A DNA stretch of 64,000 nucleotides from Toxoplasma gondii ME49 (Eukaryota; Apicomplexa; Conoidasida; Eucoccidiorida; Sarcocystidae), in NCBI RefSeq assembly GCF_000006565.2, contig NC_031478.1:7160343-7224342 (forward strand), given 5' to 3'. How positions within the stretch are numbered: position 1 is the first letter of the stretch; each line of letters opens with the position of its first letter. Below are positions 1 to 12,485 of this stretch, in pieces. Both the position numbers and the translations under genes were made by a program. Under the pieces are notes generated by a model. That model made no database searches, was not told where the DNA came from, and saw only the letters and a program-made list of their open reading frames with translations.

Positions 1-3000
1 TGGGGGAGCATGCCAGTACGCAAGTCAAAAGAATCTTACTGAGCAATAGTTTAGAATTAGAAGAGACGACGATCTGGAAACGGAGACTGTCGGAGCGTCC
101 TTGCCTTCGCGAATCCAGCGACGCTGTTTCGAGGTACCCTGACATCCACATCCCTGAATTGACATTTGTAAATACGGAGAGCATTAGCACAGACTCGACT
201 TGCCGAAAAGGAGATAATTGGAAAAACCGACGTCTCCGCGAATTCGCTGCTGCAAAATGGTTTCCGAAGCACGCGGGTGCGCGAAGAGGCTGTCTGCCTT
301 TTTTCCAATCCCGCTTACATTTAGTATTTCATCCTATGACGCAGGCATGCTCGTGTCTAATTTGCGCGATTGCCTGTGACTCTGGTTGCGAAAGCGGTGA
401 TATCTTTTGGCAGTAGATTAAGATGATGCTTTCTCGAAACACCACGTCGCAAGCGAGATCGCTGCCTTGCTGACACTGAAGGGATATTCGTCCCTCCCGG
501 AGACATTGACATCGGTGTCTGCTTTCTCTCCGGTTTCCCAGGGAGCGTGCCTGTCAACTTGAGGACCCCTTAATCCTTGCAATAAATCACAAGCGAAGAA
601 ACGCGACCACTTGGTTTAGGTCTCTAGAACGATGGTTGTATTCAGGGCTCGAGAACCGCGACCACTCTAGCATATAAAGGTGGTGTCAGTTTCTTTGGAC
701 GCCCAGCTCGGCACTCGCGTTCACTACACTGGGCGTCAACGGGGGGTATGACTGAGTTGTAGTTTTGTTGGTCGTGGGGAGGCCTTCGGCGTGTTGTTTG
801 TATCTTGACGCTCGTCACGTCATCCTGCGGTACCTGCGCAGCATTTAGTGGTCATCTCCGTTTCTGTTTGTTCCTCGCCAATTTGTGGTAGTTGGCAACC
901 GTCTGCATTGAATCCGCCGTAGTCAGCACGAGATGCTGCTGCTCACGCTGGAGATGATTGCCTTCGCCTTCTGGATGAGGAGCGTTTGCGGACCGAGGCC
1001 TCTTCCCGGGAGGGATAGCGACCGAGACTACGTGGCGTTGCCAGATACATCCTCATATTCGTGTGTGTTTCTTGTATATTGAGATTAAAATCCCACTGTT
1101 GTTCAGAGCTTTTTACTGGTAGTCTTGGCACATTTCACCCGGTGCAGAAACTGGCAGCGAAGCAGGGCTTTCCAGTTCTGCGTGGGAGCAGCTTGCTTTT
1201 TCGTGGTTGCTAGCCTCGTGCCACAACAGGAGTTATGAGTGCGCCTCAAGATCTTTTTGGAGTTGAATTCCAACTACACCCACGACGGGTAGCAGTCTAC
1301 TTTATGCGTCACCGCGATCGATGCTGTTCTGCAGGTGCCAATGTCGAGAACAAAAAAGTCGTGGAATGAAGGAATCTGACGCGTATTAGTCCCTGTCAAG
1401 TGGCTCTGTGTTCAGGCGGAATCTGCATTCAGTACACTGCTATAAAGATGAACCGCGTCGCAGGCCCGTTTTTATGTTGGGAGTCCTTCGACAAAAAGTG
1501 AATGACGCGCTGGACGAAATAGCAGATGATCTTGCATAGCCGTCGGAAGGCGAAACACGAAAGGAATGGGAAATGGGTAGTTGTAGAAAGGGGGCGACAG
1601 CCAATATAGTCTCTCAAACCAGTTTCGAAAGCAGTGTACCCTCTGACAGGTGCACTTTCTTTAAGAGAAACATATTCGTTGGGAGACAAGAGGGTTCACC
1701 GTGCCTTCTCTCTCTTGTAAGCATATGTGCAAAAACGCTTCACTCTAACATCGTGCAACAGAGGTAAGTACTGTTGGAAACCACCGTGGATGAAGGAATG
1801 TTGTATGCTTTGTGTCTTATGACGCAGTGTTAATAACGTTGAAAAAGCAGCACCTTCTCTCTCTCCACTCGTCACCAGCACACAACAATGAGGATCAGAA
1901 TCCATCGTCCAGGGCCTTTCAGGTATGAACTTTCATAGGGCCGATGTCTCAATTTTCCTGATGTTTGCTACTGCAGTTTCCAGTGTGTTGCAAGATGTCT
2001 ACGATGCTTGGGAGACCCTTCTCAGAGGATTACAAACTTGTGTCTTATGGCTTTCTACCAGTTGGTTTTGCAAAATTCAAGGGCCGTGATTCTGGTCCTA
2101 CATTGGGGCGCTGGACCAGCTCATTAATACAGGGTTTTGCTGACGGCAAGTTGTGGAGCAAACGGAGAGGAGTGCTTCCGTCGTTGCATTCTGCCACTGT
2201 GTATGGTTTTGTACCTCTCATGCATGTCAGAGAAAATCCCAGCTCTTTTAGAGGTCCAGCGGCGAGTAGCGCCGAAGCAGGGTTTTTAACAGCGTCACCA
2301 TCGCACAAGGAGTGTTTTTGTGCTTCACAGAATGGACAGCGCGACAATTGATGGTTTCACGTGCGACATCCACTACTGGCTTGTGAGTGCTTTACATGAA
2401 ATGCATCTACTTCTGCCGTGCAAACCGATATATTGGTAGTTTGGCATATTTATTTTTGGTCTCAGATCAGCCTTCCGGGACGATTGCGTGACCCGGTGCA
2501 GGAACAGGCAACATGTAGGGGCTCCGTCCTCTTTGTGATTCGCCAGCGATAAAAAGGATTCATGAATGCCTCCTAACTATTTCTATTCGATTCGAAACAC
2601 GCCTACACAGAGCTAGAGTTAAAGTTTCGACTCGTCATGCCTGAGTTTCTTCCACAAGATCCAATACCGAGTTTCAACATCACTAGTGATGAAAACAGCA
2701 TATGCATTTAGCTCGCACTATGGAAGGTGCCTTAGTGAAAATCAACAGCGTAGAGCATCCCTAAAAGAAGTAGAAATCGTGTTAGTGCGTCTGTTGAGGG
2801 ACCACAGTGTTACTTCTGTAAAAACTGAAGGACTTCCACTGGGTGCAGAAGAAGGAATCCAAATGATTTGATGGTTGGAAGCCACATGGCCAAGAGAGAG
2901 AGCTCTATGGCAGAAACTCAAACGAAGACGGAGAGCAACAGCCAGGTTAGAAACTACAGTCGCCCTTACAACTACTGTAACAAACCTCATTGATTTTTCC

Positions 3001-6000
3001 TGAGTAAAGACAAATCCACTCGAAGAGACAAACCTTTATGCAGTCTGTCCTTTGTACGCGTCAATGTGCGGCGATGGCAATTTTGTTGTGACATTGTTGC
3101 CAACTCTGCAACTACAGAGGCAGAAGAAGCGGACACTATGACTTGCCCAGTACCGAGGGGCCGAAACAAAAAGCCACAGCCTACAAAGGTTCTTCCTTCC
3201 GATTGTCAGATTAATATTCCGTAGTCCACCGCAGTGCTGGTTGCGGGCAGGACCTGGTCGCGGCCGATCCTCCCGTAAGCAGCCGCTCTGTATTCGCAGG
3301 CACGCGACTTCCCCTGTGATGCAACTACATGTAAACTAAGCCCAGCAAAGTGTGTGCTTCCACCAACAGAGAGACTGCCCCCTGAGAAGCTCCACACGCG
3401 TAAGACAATTTTCTCTTCACAGTTACTTTGAGAAGGCAGTATTTCTCAGCTGAGCTTATCCCCAGTGCGTTCCTGGTTTTTGAAGTCGCCTGATGAAGGA
3501 CACTCGTAGCGCAGTGAAGAACCTGCAGACGAAGGTGTTCCGTCTTCACACCAGGGAGGTAGACTGGCTCGCTGAGCTCTCCGTAGCGTCTGTGCTGGAT
3601 TTCCATGGCGCTATTGTGGAATCGACGAGAGACTTCATGGTTAACATGAGGGGCGCACTTCTCGTCCCCGTCGTCAAACCCATCTGTCTAATTTGCCGGT
3701 TCCAGTGTATTTCCACATTGAATCATAGAGGAGATTCTGCAGCGACGCTTGCTTCGTTGATGCCTGCTCCATTTGTGTAATCACGCCTGATTTCACGTCA
3801 TTTCTTGTTCAGGTTGAGGCTGATTTTGTTCACTAGGCTTACCAGTGATTTGGTATTTTTTTCACTCTGTTACTACGGGCTCCGAAGGTTCCGCGCATCC
3901 ACCAGGACTTCCTCGAATCGCTTCTGCGACCGCGCCTGTTGTAAAGTACTTTCTCCGCCTTGTTTAGGGATGCTCACCATGTACGTTTTGTTGTGCTGTC
4001 CCCTCCTGAACCAGTTCGGCCGTCGCAGAAGTGGTTGCTAGGGGTTCGTTCGTTTTTCTTCTTCGGTTCCACTCGTAAACTGATCACTAGCATTAGGCTT
4101 AGGCTTTCCTTCACCTCTCACCATATATGAACGTAGCGTGTTCACTGCTGGGTTCAAGCGGTATCTGAATTGGATTGCCATTGTCGGCCTCGCCACTTCG
4201 GGTGGCTGCTGTGGCGGCTTGGTTATATACAACTAAGCTCTGGGTTAATACGTCGACACATGCTGGCTCTGAGCCTAGAGAAGCGTCACCGCAGTGGCCG
4301 CAAGGCCACGAGAGGCCTACAGAGGAGGCAGGCAGAGCTTTGTTTTCAATGAGCGCCAGTTAACAGTGACAGAAACACCGACAGATAGTCGCCGCATCAG
4401 AAGAACCGAGCCATGATTCCTCAGCGTATCCCATTCACACGATCCAGCTGGACTGTGAAAACAGCGTTAAAGCCCTCACAGTTAGTCGAGAGTGATGGCA
4501 AGACACACACGACACGCGCACAACAGGAGAGCCTAAAAGAATGAAAACTGTAAACTGTTTCCTTTTCGTGAGTCGCCGCAAGAGGCATGCTTGTGGCAAA
4601 TGGAACTAAGAAAGGAGTTTTAGTTTGACGCCGCTGCAGTAATAAGGTTGGCACCACGATACATCTACACATGGTGGGACGCTGAATTTCCTAGAATGAT
4701 TCACTAGAGACTCCATAACGATCTTTTGGCATGAATTGCTATTTTGTTGTCTTTAACAAAGGCTTTCACGGCGAACTGAAGAGAAACTGACACAGAAAAG
4801 TTTAAAAGCCATGCTTCGTGTTACGAGGAAGTTTGTCCGTCTCATCGAACTCGGACCTAGGGGACACACGCCAGGTCGAGCGGACTTCGGACGGAGTAGT
4901 TGACCGGGTCACTCACTGAAGCGACGTGATTGCAGAAATTCCTCTTGCAACTGATGACGGTTTTTTTTCAACACGTTTCAGTCGATTGAAGAGACACCAA
5001 CACCATCATCACCTTATCTTCTTCCAGAGACTCAGAGGACCGCATTATGCAACTATCTAGCATTTAATAGCCCCCTGAATTCTGTCGCACGATCCTTCCA
5101 CTAATCGCGATTTTCCACGCTCTTGTGTTGGGTCCGATGTGACTGGGACTTGGTTCAGCATTTCCACCTAGGTAACACCACCGTCTTCCCGGACACGCAG
5201 CGGTTGAGGTACATACACGTCGTGCAGCTATAAAGTCTAAATTTTCCTCCTAGCTGCTTACAACAATTTTTTCCGGCTCGGAGCGTGTCCCGTATCACTG
5301 CAGGGGCCTGATGCTTACCTTTATCGCGCGTGTATCATTCGTATTCCCGTATTCCAGCAAGATGCGTCATCCTTGAGGCCCTAATCGTGCTTGAACTTCC
5401 GCCGAAAAAGTACAAATACGATAGTATAGTAGAGAAGGGAGGAAAAAAAAGCACGGCTGCAGTTGTTCAGACCGTACAAGGGTTGAGTATGTCCATCTGT
5501 ACATCTACGTGAAGACTCGGCTACATATGGTTCACGCTTCCTATCCTATTCTTTTCCCTGGAAAAAACAATTTTCTTGCCTCAGGATTCGTGCAGCGATT
5601 GCGTCTTACCCTTTATGTTACGTTATTTCTTTCCATGTTCCTTCTCTACCCACCGCACCTTTTGCGTGCGATTCTGTCGATCGTCTGAGGCCAAAGTTCT
5701 TGACCGATGTGAACCGGTTTGATCCACGGTGTCAACGGAGCGCAGTGCCCCACACGGATTCTTACCGTGTAATGAAGAGACAAACTGGAAGTTCATCGTT
5801 TTGCTGTGTATTCTGTTTTAGTTTTTCGCTTCTTTCTCCCAAAAGCCTCGGATTTCGTGGGGTTCAGCTATCAATGAGCGCGGAATGTGTACCCGACTCC
5901 TTGGCCAGAGTACAGACAATTCTTCACCTACTTTGTTTTCAAATGACAAATCCGTCTCGCTCCCCTCTTATGCTCACGAGAAACAAACAGTTTTCCCCAC

Positions 6001-7284
6001 TAACCACGGAGTGAACTCTGATCAGCGTCCAACAATGTCTGCATTTGTCACACGATGACACTAGGGATCCTGCACAGATGGACAGAGCCGCTCGCGTCAT
6101 CGCCGTAGCGTCACAAAGAAAAAACGTGTGAGATGGTGGCGAGCAGAATTTTTGCCATTCGTTTGTTTCCAAGCAAGACGTCAAGCTCTCAGTGCTTATA
6201 ACTATCCCGTCCCCGGCATTTTCACTCCTCGCTGAGAAATGGTGAGCCGTCTTTCCGTTTCACAACTACATCCGCAACAGCTCTAACATTTGTATCCACC
6301 CTTGGACCACGACGGAAAGTAACATGCAATTTCGTCTGAATCTCCTCTGATATCTCGCTGGACAGTGTCACATCCAGACGAGAAACAAGAATAAAACATC
6401 GAGTGCGCAACAAACCAGAAAGCAGAAGCCGACCGGGCTGACTCCTACACTGTGCACGTCAGGATCCACAGAGAAAAACCAGGAAGAGATGAGGAGAACC
6501 AGAGGCAGAGAATGAAACACTAGCGGTACGAGAGTCACGAGACAATACAGGCATCCGAAACACATAAAGCAGATGCGTGTGTAAGAAAAGAGGCAAAACA
6601 TGCCGTCTGCTGCCCAGACAGTAGTGTCGAGGTCCACGTTTCCACTGACGGCTTGAGAAGTTTTCTAGGCGCGTGGCGTTTGCACAGAGCAGGACGTTCT
6701 TTGCTCTTTCTGCTCAACGATGTTTAACAAACAGAAGCTCATTCATCGAACAGAATGCCGACCGACTCTTGTGCAGAAATAGTGGCGTCTGCTTGCGCTA
6801 CGCTGGAACGTGAGCACGACACGAATGCAGTAGACGGAAAACAGGTGACAGACACATTAGACTAACGACGTGAAAATTAGACAAGGGCAGCGGAGTAAGC
6901 AACACGCAAAAATGGAGGAAGCGTGACATGACGACACAGCGCTCGTGGCTGACGAGAAGGACTGGCACCCAACGTAAACCGCCCCATATGGTTGTCAGCA
7001 GCTTAATCTGAGACGCACACGGCAGACCGCCGGAGCGAAACACATCCGATCTCTGCATGGGCGAATCAGCCTCGAAAGACCGTAACTACGCGTTTGGAAA
7101 AGTTCACTCGAACACCAAACGTCAAAGCATATACATATAAATACCTATATCTCAAGTACGTCTACACGTATGTCGCTACGACAAATGCGTAAACACGTTT
7201 ATAGCCGTCTCCCCAACCAGGACCACTCTGCGTTCCAGGAAACTCTCATTTCGCATGATTCCCTTTTTTCCGAAAAACAGGGGT
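1..7284. other. Gene-poor region with no convincing CDS
   Basis: Both strands hold only short open frames (under about 130 codons) without recognisable domains, signal peptides or exon chains. The longest, at 1965-2351 (+), has no similarity I recognise and overlaps a comparable antisense frame. The stretch next to 7285 should contain the 3'UTR of the minus-strand SNU23 gene. Faintly similar segments occur near 1105-1250 and 2440-2570, both containing an ACCCGGTGCAG core, which could be an old duplication of non-coding sequence. Long non-coding RNA genes or single short exons cannot be excluded by eye. Confidence 0.5.
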
Positions 7285-8448
7285 TTAACTGCCCACGAAT
7301 GACGACGGTAGGCCCATGGCCTTGAGCATTTTCTGTTCTTCGTCGTCCGATTCCTGATTAACACCTTCGGCTGGCGCAGCGCCACCTCCAGCTTCCCCGT
7401 TTTTCACTACAGATTTCTCCGCCTCCTCGCTGGCGCCCTTCTTTTTCTTCAACTTCTTCCGCATCTTCCTCTCCTCCTCCTGTTTCTGCAGTTCTTCGAG
7501 TCGTCTCTTGATCCTATCGATGTCGTCGTAGTTTTCCTCAATCCCTCCAGGTGCACAGCCAGCGCTAGCTGCAGCTGCGCGGGTAACCGAGCCTCGCTGA
7601 GCCGCGCCCGGGGCGTCAAAACTCTGCTGGCTTTTCACGTCTCCTGAAAGAGACCCCGCCTCGCCTTCGTCGTCTCCTCCCAACTCAAGTTGCGACTGCC
7701 GCTGCATTTCTCTCAGCCGACTGATCACGCTGCTCGGGGCGGCTCTCTCTACGCGCATCGTCATGCCTGGGGAAGGAAAAGGCGACGAAAAAAAGTTCAT
7801 ATATACGAACATACACGACCTTGGTTGCCATCTTATAACTAGATGTGAAACCAGTTGTCGACGACTGGGATGCATGCTCACATGGTGCCTGCTGTAGGTC
7901 ACAGCAGTTTACATGCACTGTGCATGGAGAGTCCTCGGACAAAATAGTGCGAAACAAACGATGCGAAAATATCCAGAACGACGACATAGCAACCAGACAG
8001 CTTCACTTCCCAGGAAATGATGAGATGTTTCTCTCCCTCACCGAGCATCCGGTTGTGGTTGCGACCGTTGATGTGGTCCATGTAGGCAGCTGAGTCCTTG
8101 ATGAGGCACTCGCAGACATCACACCAAAACCTAGAGAAGAAGATAACACAAACATTATTGAGGCGTTGTTTCCATGTCAGAAATGCAGAGTCCAAATGCC
8201 GTGCGGGGACGGAACACACAAAAAAGCGATCACTCAGAGTCTGAAGCGCGCCACCAAAACCACGAAGGACGTTCTCTCTCATGGGTCTCCAAAAACAGAT
8301 ACGAAACTGGATAAAAGTTCGGCGGCCTTCTTTTTGAAGGAATTCAGGCCTGCTTTCGTCTTCGACGCTACTGGAAGCACTTCATATCCTGCCGCTCTTC
8401 GCGCAGCCGGTGGCTATTCTGCAGGCACCATAGTACCGCAGACACTTC

Positions 8449-8503
<55 letters not shown>

Positions 8504-10140
8504 CTTGGAAGCATACGGCTGTATAGATAAATCTTGTAGGTATACTGTTTTCGAATAGAATAAAAATCCAGCATACTGCTTCTGTGTTTTTCCATTTTAC
8601 GGTTCTTACCCTCCTTGTTGCATGCGAGGTGTTTGAAGGGTGACGATCTTCGTTTTGCCTAGCTCCTTGGTCAAATCAATGGCAAAGTCTCTTCTCTGCA
8701 ACGCCTTCCGATGCTCCACTGGCGGTGCGACTTTCTTTTGTCTCGGCTGAGGCAGGTAGGAAAGGAAATCGTCTTCCTCCTCCTTTGCCTGAGCAAGGGA
8801 CTGGTAGTACGCTTTGTCCCAGACCTGAAACAACCAAAGAAAATTCCCAACAGTACGCAGGATAAGGCATAGGGAGCCGACCGTGGAAACCCAGCACAAC
8901 ATGAGACGAAAAACGGAGCGAAACCGTCTCTGCACCGTGTCACCCCCTCCTATCAACCTACACAGAACCTCCTTGGAGCTAGTTGTCCTACAGCTCTTTC
9001 CCTTCAGTTTTTCCCCAGCTCATGTCTTCTTTGCTGCAAATGATGTTGTCGCGTATCTCAGTAGTTTCCCTAGAAACGCAGATGACTTCGCTCTCCCATG
9101 ATTTTCTCGTACAGCGCTGCTTGCCTCGTGTAGACTCTGCGCGGTGACCTCGACCGCTATGCACTATCACAAACGTGGAGTTCCAAATCTTCTCCTCAAG
9201 GCCCCTCTGGAGCATCTCCCAACCACTGATCAGTCGTTTTCCCCTGATGCATTTATCACACAGAGCTCACCTTTCGCCCGAGTTCGTCTGTGCTGTTCAC
9301 GGGCTCCACGTTCACTTCGGCAGGCTCCTGACGCCTCGATGCTGCGGCCCCGGATGCCGTCTTTTCTCTCTTGGTGGGGGCTGCGGCCGAAAGAACTTTG
9401 GCGGCACTGGAGACGCTCGAAGATGTCTCAGGGCGCGAGATATCCCTCACCGCAGTTCTGGATCCCAACGCACCTGCGGCAATCGCAGCAATCGAGGCGT
9501 GAGCATCTTGAGCTGCTGCGGCGTTGCTGAGGCTGCTTCCTCCCACAGGGGGCCGTCCCTCCTTTGCTCTCTCGCGCTGTGCAGCTGCCGCCGCCGCAAA
9601 CACACTCGCCTGAATCTCTTCTTCTTCAGCTTCTTGCTGTTTTGCAGCAGCAGGAGGTTCCGGCGCGGGAGACGGAAATACAGGAGGCGCCGGGGAGAAG
9701 TTGGAGGGATGTCCAGGAGAAAAGTTCGAGGTAGGCGCTGAAGAGAAGTTAGAGAGAGGTCCCGAGGAAAAGTTAGACACACGAGGCTTCGAAGAAAAGT
9801 TAGATGGAGGTGCCGGAGAGAACTTAGAGTCTGGAGGAGGCGGCGGGGAAAAGTTAGAGGCGGGAGGAGGTGCTGGAGGGAAGGCAGACGAAGAAATCGC
9901 TGCAGAGAAGTTAAACGAAGAAGCTGCTGGAGAAAAGTTAGATGAAGAAGGAGTTGCAGAGCAGTTCGACCTCGGAGTAGGTTGAGAGGTTAGCCCTCCG
10001 GCAGATCGTGACGCAGCGGCTGTTGCCAAGGCAGCTTGGACAGCTGCAACTGCATGCGCGGGCGCGCTCTTGTCTCCAGGAGTGTCTCCACTCGAGGACA
10101 AAGCACCTGGTGGAGGATTCGGAGATGAAGAAAATGCCAT
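7285..10140 (-). CDS. SNU23: SNU23/ZMAT2 family U4/U6.U5 tri-snRNP zinc-finger protein
   Basis: Four exons on the minus strand: 10140-9271, 8824-8610, 8130-8042 and 7766-7285. All junctions are GT-AG and the phases agree, giving 551 residues. Exon 2 carries the conserved pre-finger block (VWDKAYYQSL, then HRKALQRRDF and LGKTKIVTLQTP). Exon 3 carries the matrin-type C2H2 finger FWCDVCECLIKDSAAYMDHI with spacing C-x2-C-x12-H-x5-H at about residues 363-392. Exon 4 starts at MTMRVERA and ends with the acidic MGLPSSF tail typical of ZMAT2. In other eukaryotes Snu23 joins the spliceosomal B complex near the 5' splice site, so the product should be nuclear. Exon 1 (290 residues) is a coccidian-specific N-terminal extension rich in Ala, Ser and Pro with NFSP-type repeats. 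The start is the ATG at 10140, upstream of which I see no further conserved sequence. Confidence 0.93.
8450..8501. repeat. (AT)n microsatellite in SNU23 intron
   Basis: About 26 uninterrupted AT dinucleotides lie in the intron between the exons ending at 8610 and starting at 8130. Short open frames that run through it are artefacts. Confidence 0.95.
9600..10000 (-). repeat. Degenerate in-frame SNFSPAPPS-type coding repeats
   Basis: Within exon 1 of the SNU23 gene, about a dozen imperfect copies of a 7-12 residue unit built on SNFS (variants FNFS, KFS) alternate with Pro/Ala linkers, at roughly residues 60-165. At DNA level the unit reads GAGAAGTTAGA-like on the plus strand. The repeats lie outside the conserved domain and look like expanded low-complexity sequence. 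Confidence 0.75.
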
Positions 10141-12485
10141 TGTGTGTTTCTCGAGACAAAGCAAACAGAAAGAGACCCGTTTATACGTCGGGTGGTGGCG
10201 CACCCGTCCTACAACTGGGGACTGTAGGTCGGACAAGCAGAGGCCAACGGCGGAGAGGCAGCAAGAGAAAAAGGGATGGTGCCTTCGAATAAGGAAGCAA
10301 ATGTGAACAAACGTTAAAGCTTTACGATGGTGCAGCGTCGCAGAGGGCTGGACAGCCAAAAGGTTTCGAAGACGAACTTCCCCATCACCGCAACTCCTCC
10401 CTCTACACGGTCGGTCCTTTCAAGTTGGATGCACAGTGAACCCACACCTTCCCCAGGAGAGTTTGTCGGACAAACGCTAAATTAGAGGGACGAATCTGAT
10501 AAAGAAGGCGGGAAACAACGAAAGGCAAAACAGTAATGCGAGGTCCACAATCCGCGTCCGCGTTTGAGCGGGGCAACCTACCGAAGGGAGAGCGGACGAC
10601 GCGAGGTATGCTCTCGCATTATTTATGGTGGAAGAAAAACTTGCTATCTCAAAAGGCTTTCATTGGAAGAAGCAAATGCAGTAACGATAGGAGATTTTCC
10701 TGTTTTCTTGAGAAAATCTTCTTCTCCACCTCCAGGAAGACGGCCGGGCGCTCCCCTACGGGCTGCAACCGGAAAGATGCAGGAAAAAGAAGGGAGGTAA
10801 CTGCGGAAGAAGAAGTGGCGGAGGGGCAGCTTTCACGGGGAGCTTGCTCCAGTAAAAAATGATTTACTTTCTGAAGGACATTGGAATTGTATCTGATCTC
10901 TATGTCTCGACCCTGCACAGTCGTTTGTATTCGCTTCTTTGCATGCGCTGTCTGTCTCGAGGCGTTTCGTAGATGGCAATGTGCTGGCGAACGATCCTGT
11001 AACTCCAATCGACAATCGTTGTCTGCCTTCTTCATGTCTTGTTGCAGAGACCAGTTTCATCTAGTGACACGTCCTTTCCCTACCGTGTTCCCTCTCCGTT
11101 TATGGCACCTTTTAGTCTGTTCAACAACCATTCCAATACACGGCTAGAGTACTACAGGTTTCACAGAAAGGCACCAGACAAAACCTGCTCATAGGCTGTC
11201 GCACGTACTGGGACACGCGGCGTGAGAACAACAACGAGGGACGGGGGTCAAGGTACGCTCTCTTCTCCCTTTCCACCTGGTTTTTAGTGGTTTCTCCCAC
11301 GTTCACCCCCTTCAATTTTGAGTTCTAGGCCAGCTGTCTGGGCACTTTGTCGACAAGATCTTTCCTTGGCTTCTGGCTCATTGAGCCTGAGCCCTGGAGC
11401 CATGTCTCGCCCTCGCCCCCACTGGCGCCCTCACACCGGAAGCCACATCGGCACGGACTTTTCAGCGTCAAAATTCGAGAGCGTGACCCGCTAACAATGA
11501 ATGGTGCTGTCTCTCTGTTCGTTCTCGTTGGATGGAACCGCTTGCATTCTTCTTCGATTGACCGGAAGAACCGTTTCTCGCTTTCCGGCCGGCTCGCGCT
11601 AGTCTCGGTTTGAGACTGGTTAAGGTTGTTTGGTCTGTGCGAGACTGGACAAGATCTTGTGCATACACACTGTCGGCAGGAACCCCGGTACGGGAACGCC
11701 GGACCGCACGCGCCCTCGTCTCATGGGGTCCAGGTTTTTTCAACCGTTTTATCATCCGGGCATTTTCCACACACCTTCCTGTTGCAGCAAAGTAGGAGCC
11801 TTTCATGTCCTAGCCGCTTGAGAAGTCTGTCTAGGGCTCAGTTCAGTGGATCTTTCCACGGGTGGGGCGAAAGAGCGCGTAGCCTGGGGGCAGCGAACAG
11901 GTGAGCTGCCTCTTTCATCTCTCTAATCTCTACGGGCTTGTCTGTGTGTTTGTGTCTTCCTGTAGATGAACCTACGACGGGTCGCTCGAAAGTGTGTGGG
12001 GCTTATAGAAAGAACCGAGAGGGGATGTAGGTGAGGAAAGGCAAGACGCGGGGCGGACTGTTGACGCCTTCGCGAAAAATGTAGCGGCGTCCAGTAACAA
12101 CACGCAATTGTCAATTGCGGAGATATTCATGTGCTGCCTAGCTGGCATGTGTGTCCTTCGCTTCGGTTGGAAGGTATCGCAGTCCGGATCGTGCGAGTGG
12201 AGAGGTTAACGAGACCCCATTTTTAAACTTGAACAAGAAGTCGATCGCATTCCTTCATTCAGGACGTTTCGCGCTTTCGCTGCCCTTACCCACCAGGTGT
12301 GTGTGTGTGTGTTTATGCGTGTGTGTGTGTGTGTTCTCCACACATTCTCGAATGGCAGCCGTCTTGCAGGCAGTCCGACAACACGACTCTCGATTGACAG
12401 GAGCTTTCCAGGAAATTCGCTCACGGTGGCAGAGTGTGCCGTTTTTGCTGCTTCAGCTTCAGAACCTCTTAGAACCTCCGTCGCC
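10141..12485. promoter_or_regulatory. Divergent intergenic region between SNU23 and the acylase gene
   Basis: These 2.3 kb separate two ATGs pointing away from each other (SNU23 on minus, acylase on plus), so the region must hold both promoters and 5'UTRs. I see no coding exon. The only distinct element is a TG-rich microsatellite near 12297-12334, about 150 bp before the acylase start. Confidence 0.5.
12297..12334. repeat. Interrupted (GT)n microsatellite
   Basis: Two GT runs are separated by TTTATGC, in the probable 5'UTR or promoter of the acylase gene. Confidence 0.9.

Noticed and set aside
1965..2351. 128-codon plus-strand frame
   Set aside because: No domain, no signal peptide, and an antisense frame of similar length over the same bases.
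8166..8595. Frames reading through the AT repeat as IYIYIY
   Set aside because: Intron of SNU23; the microsatellite makes an artificial open frame.
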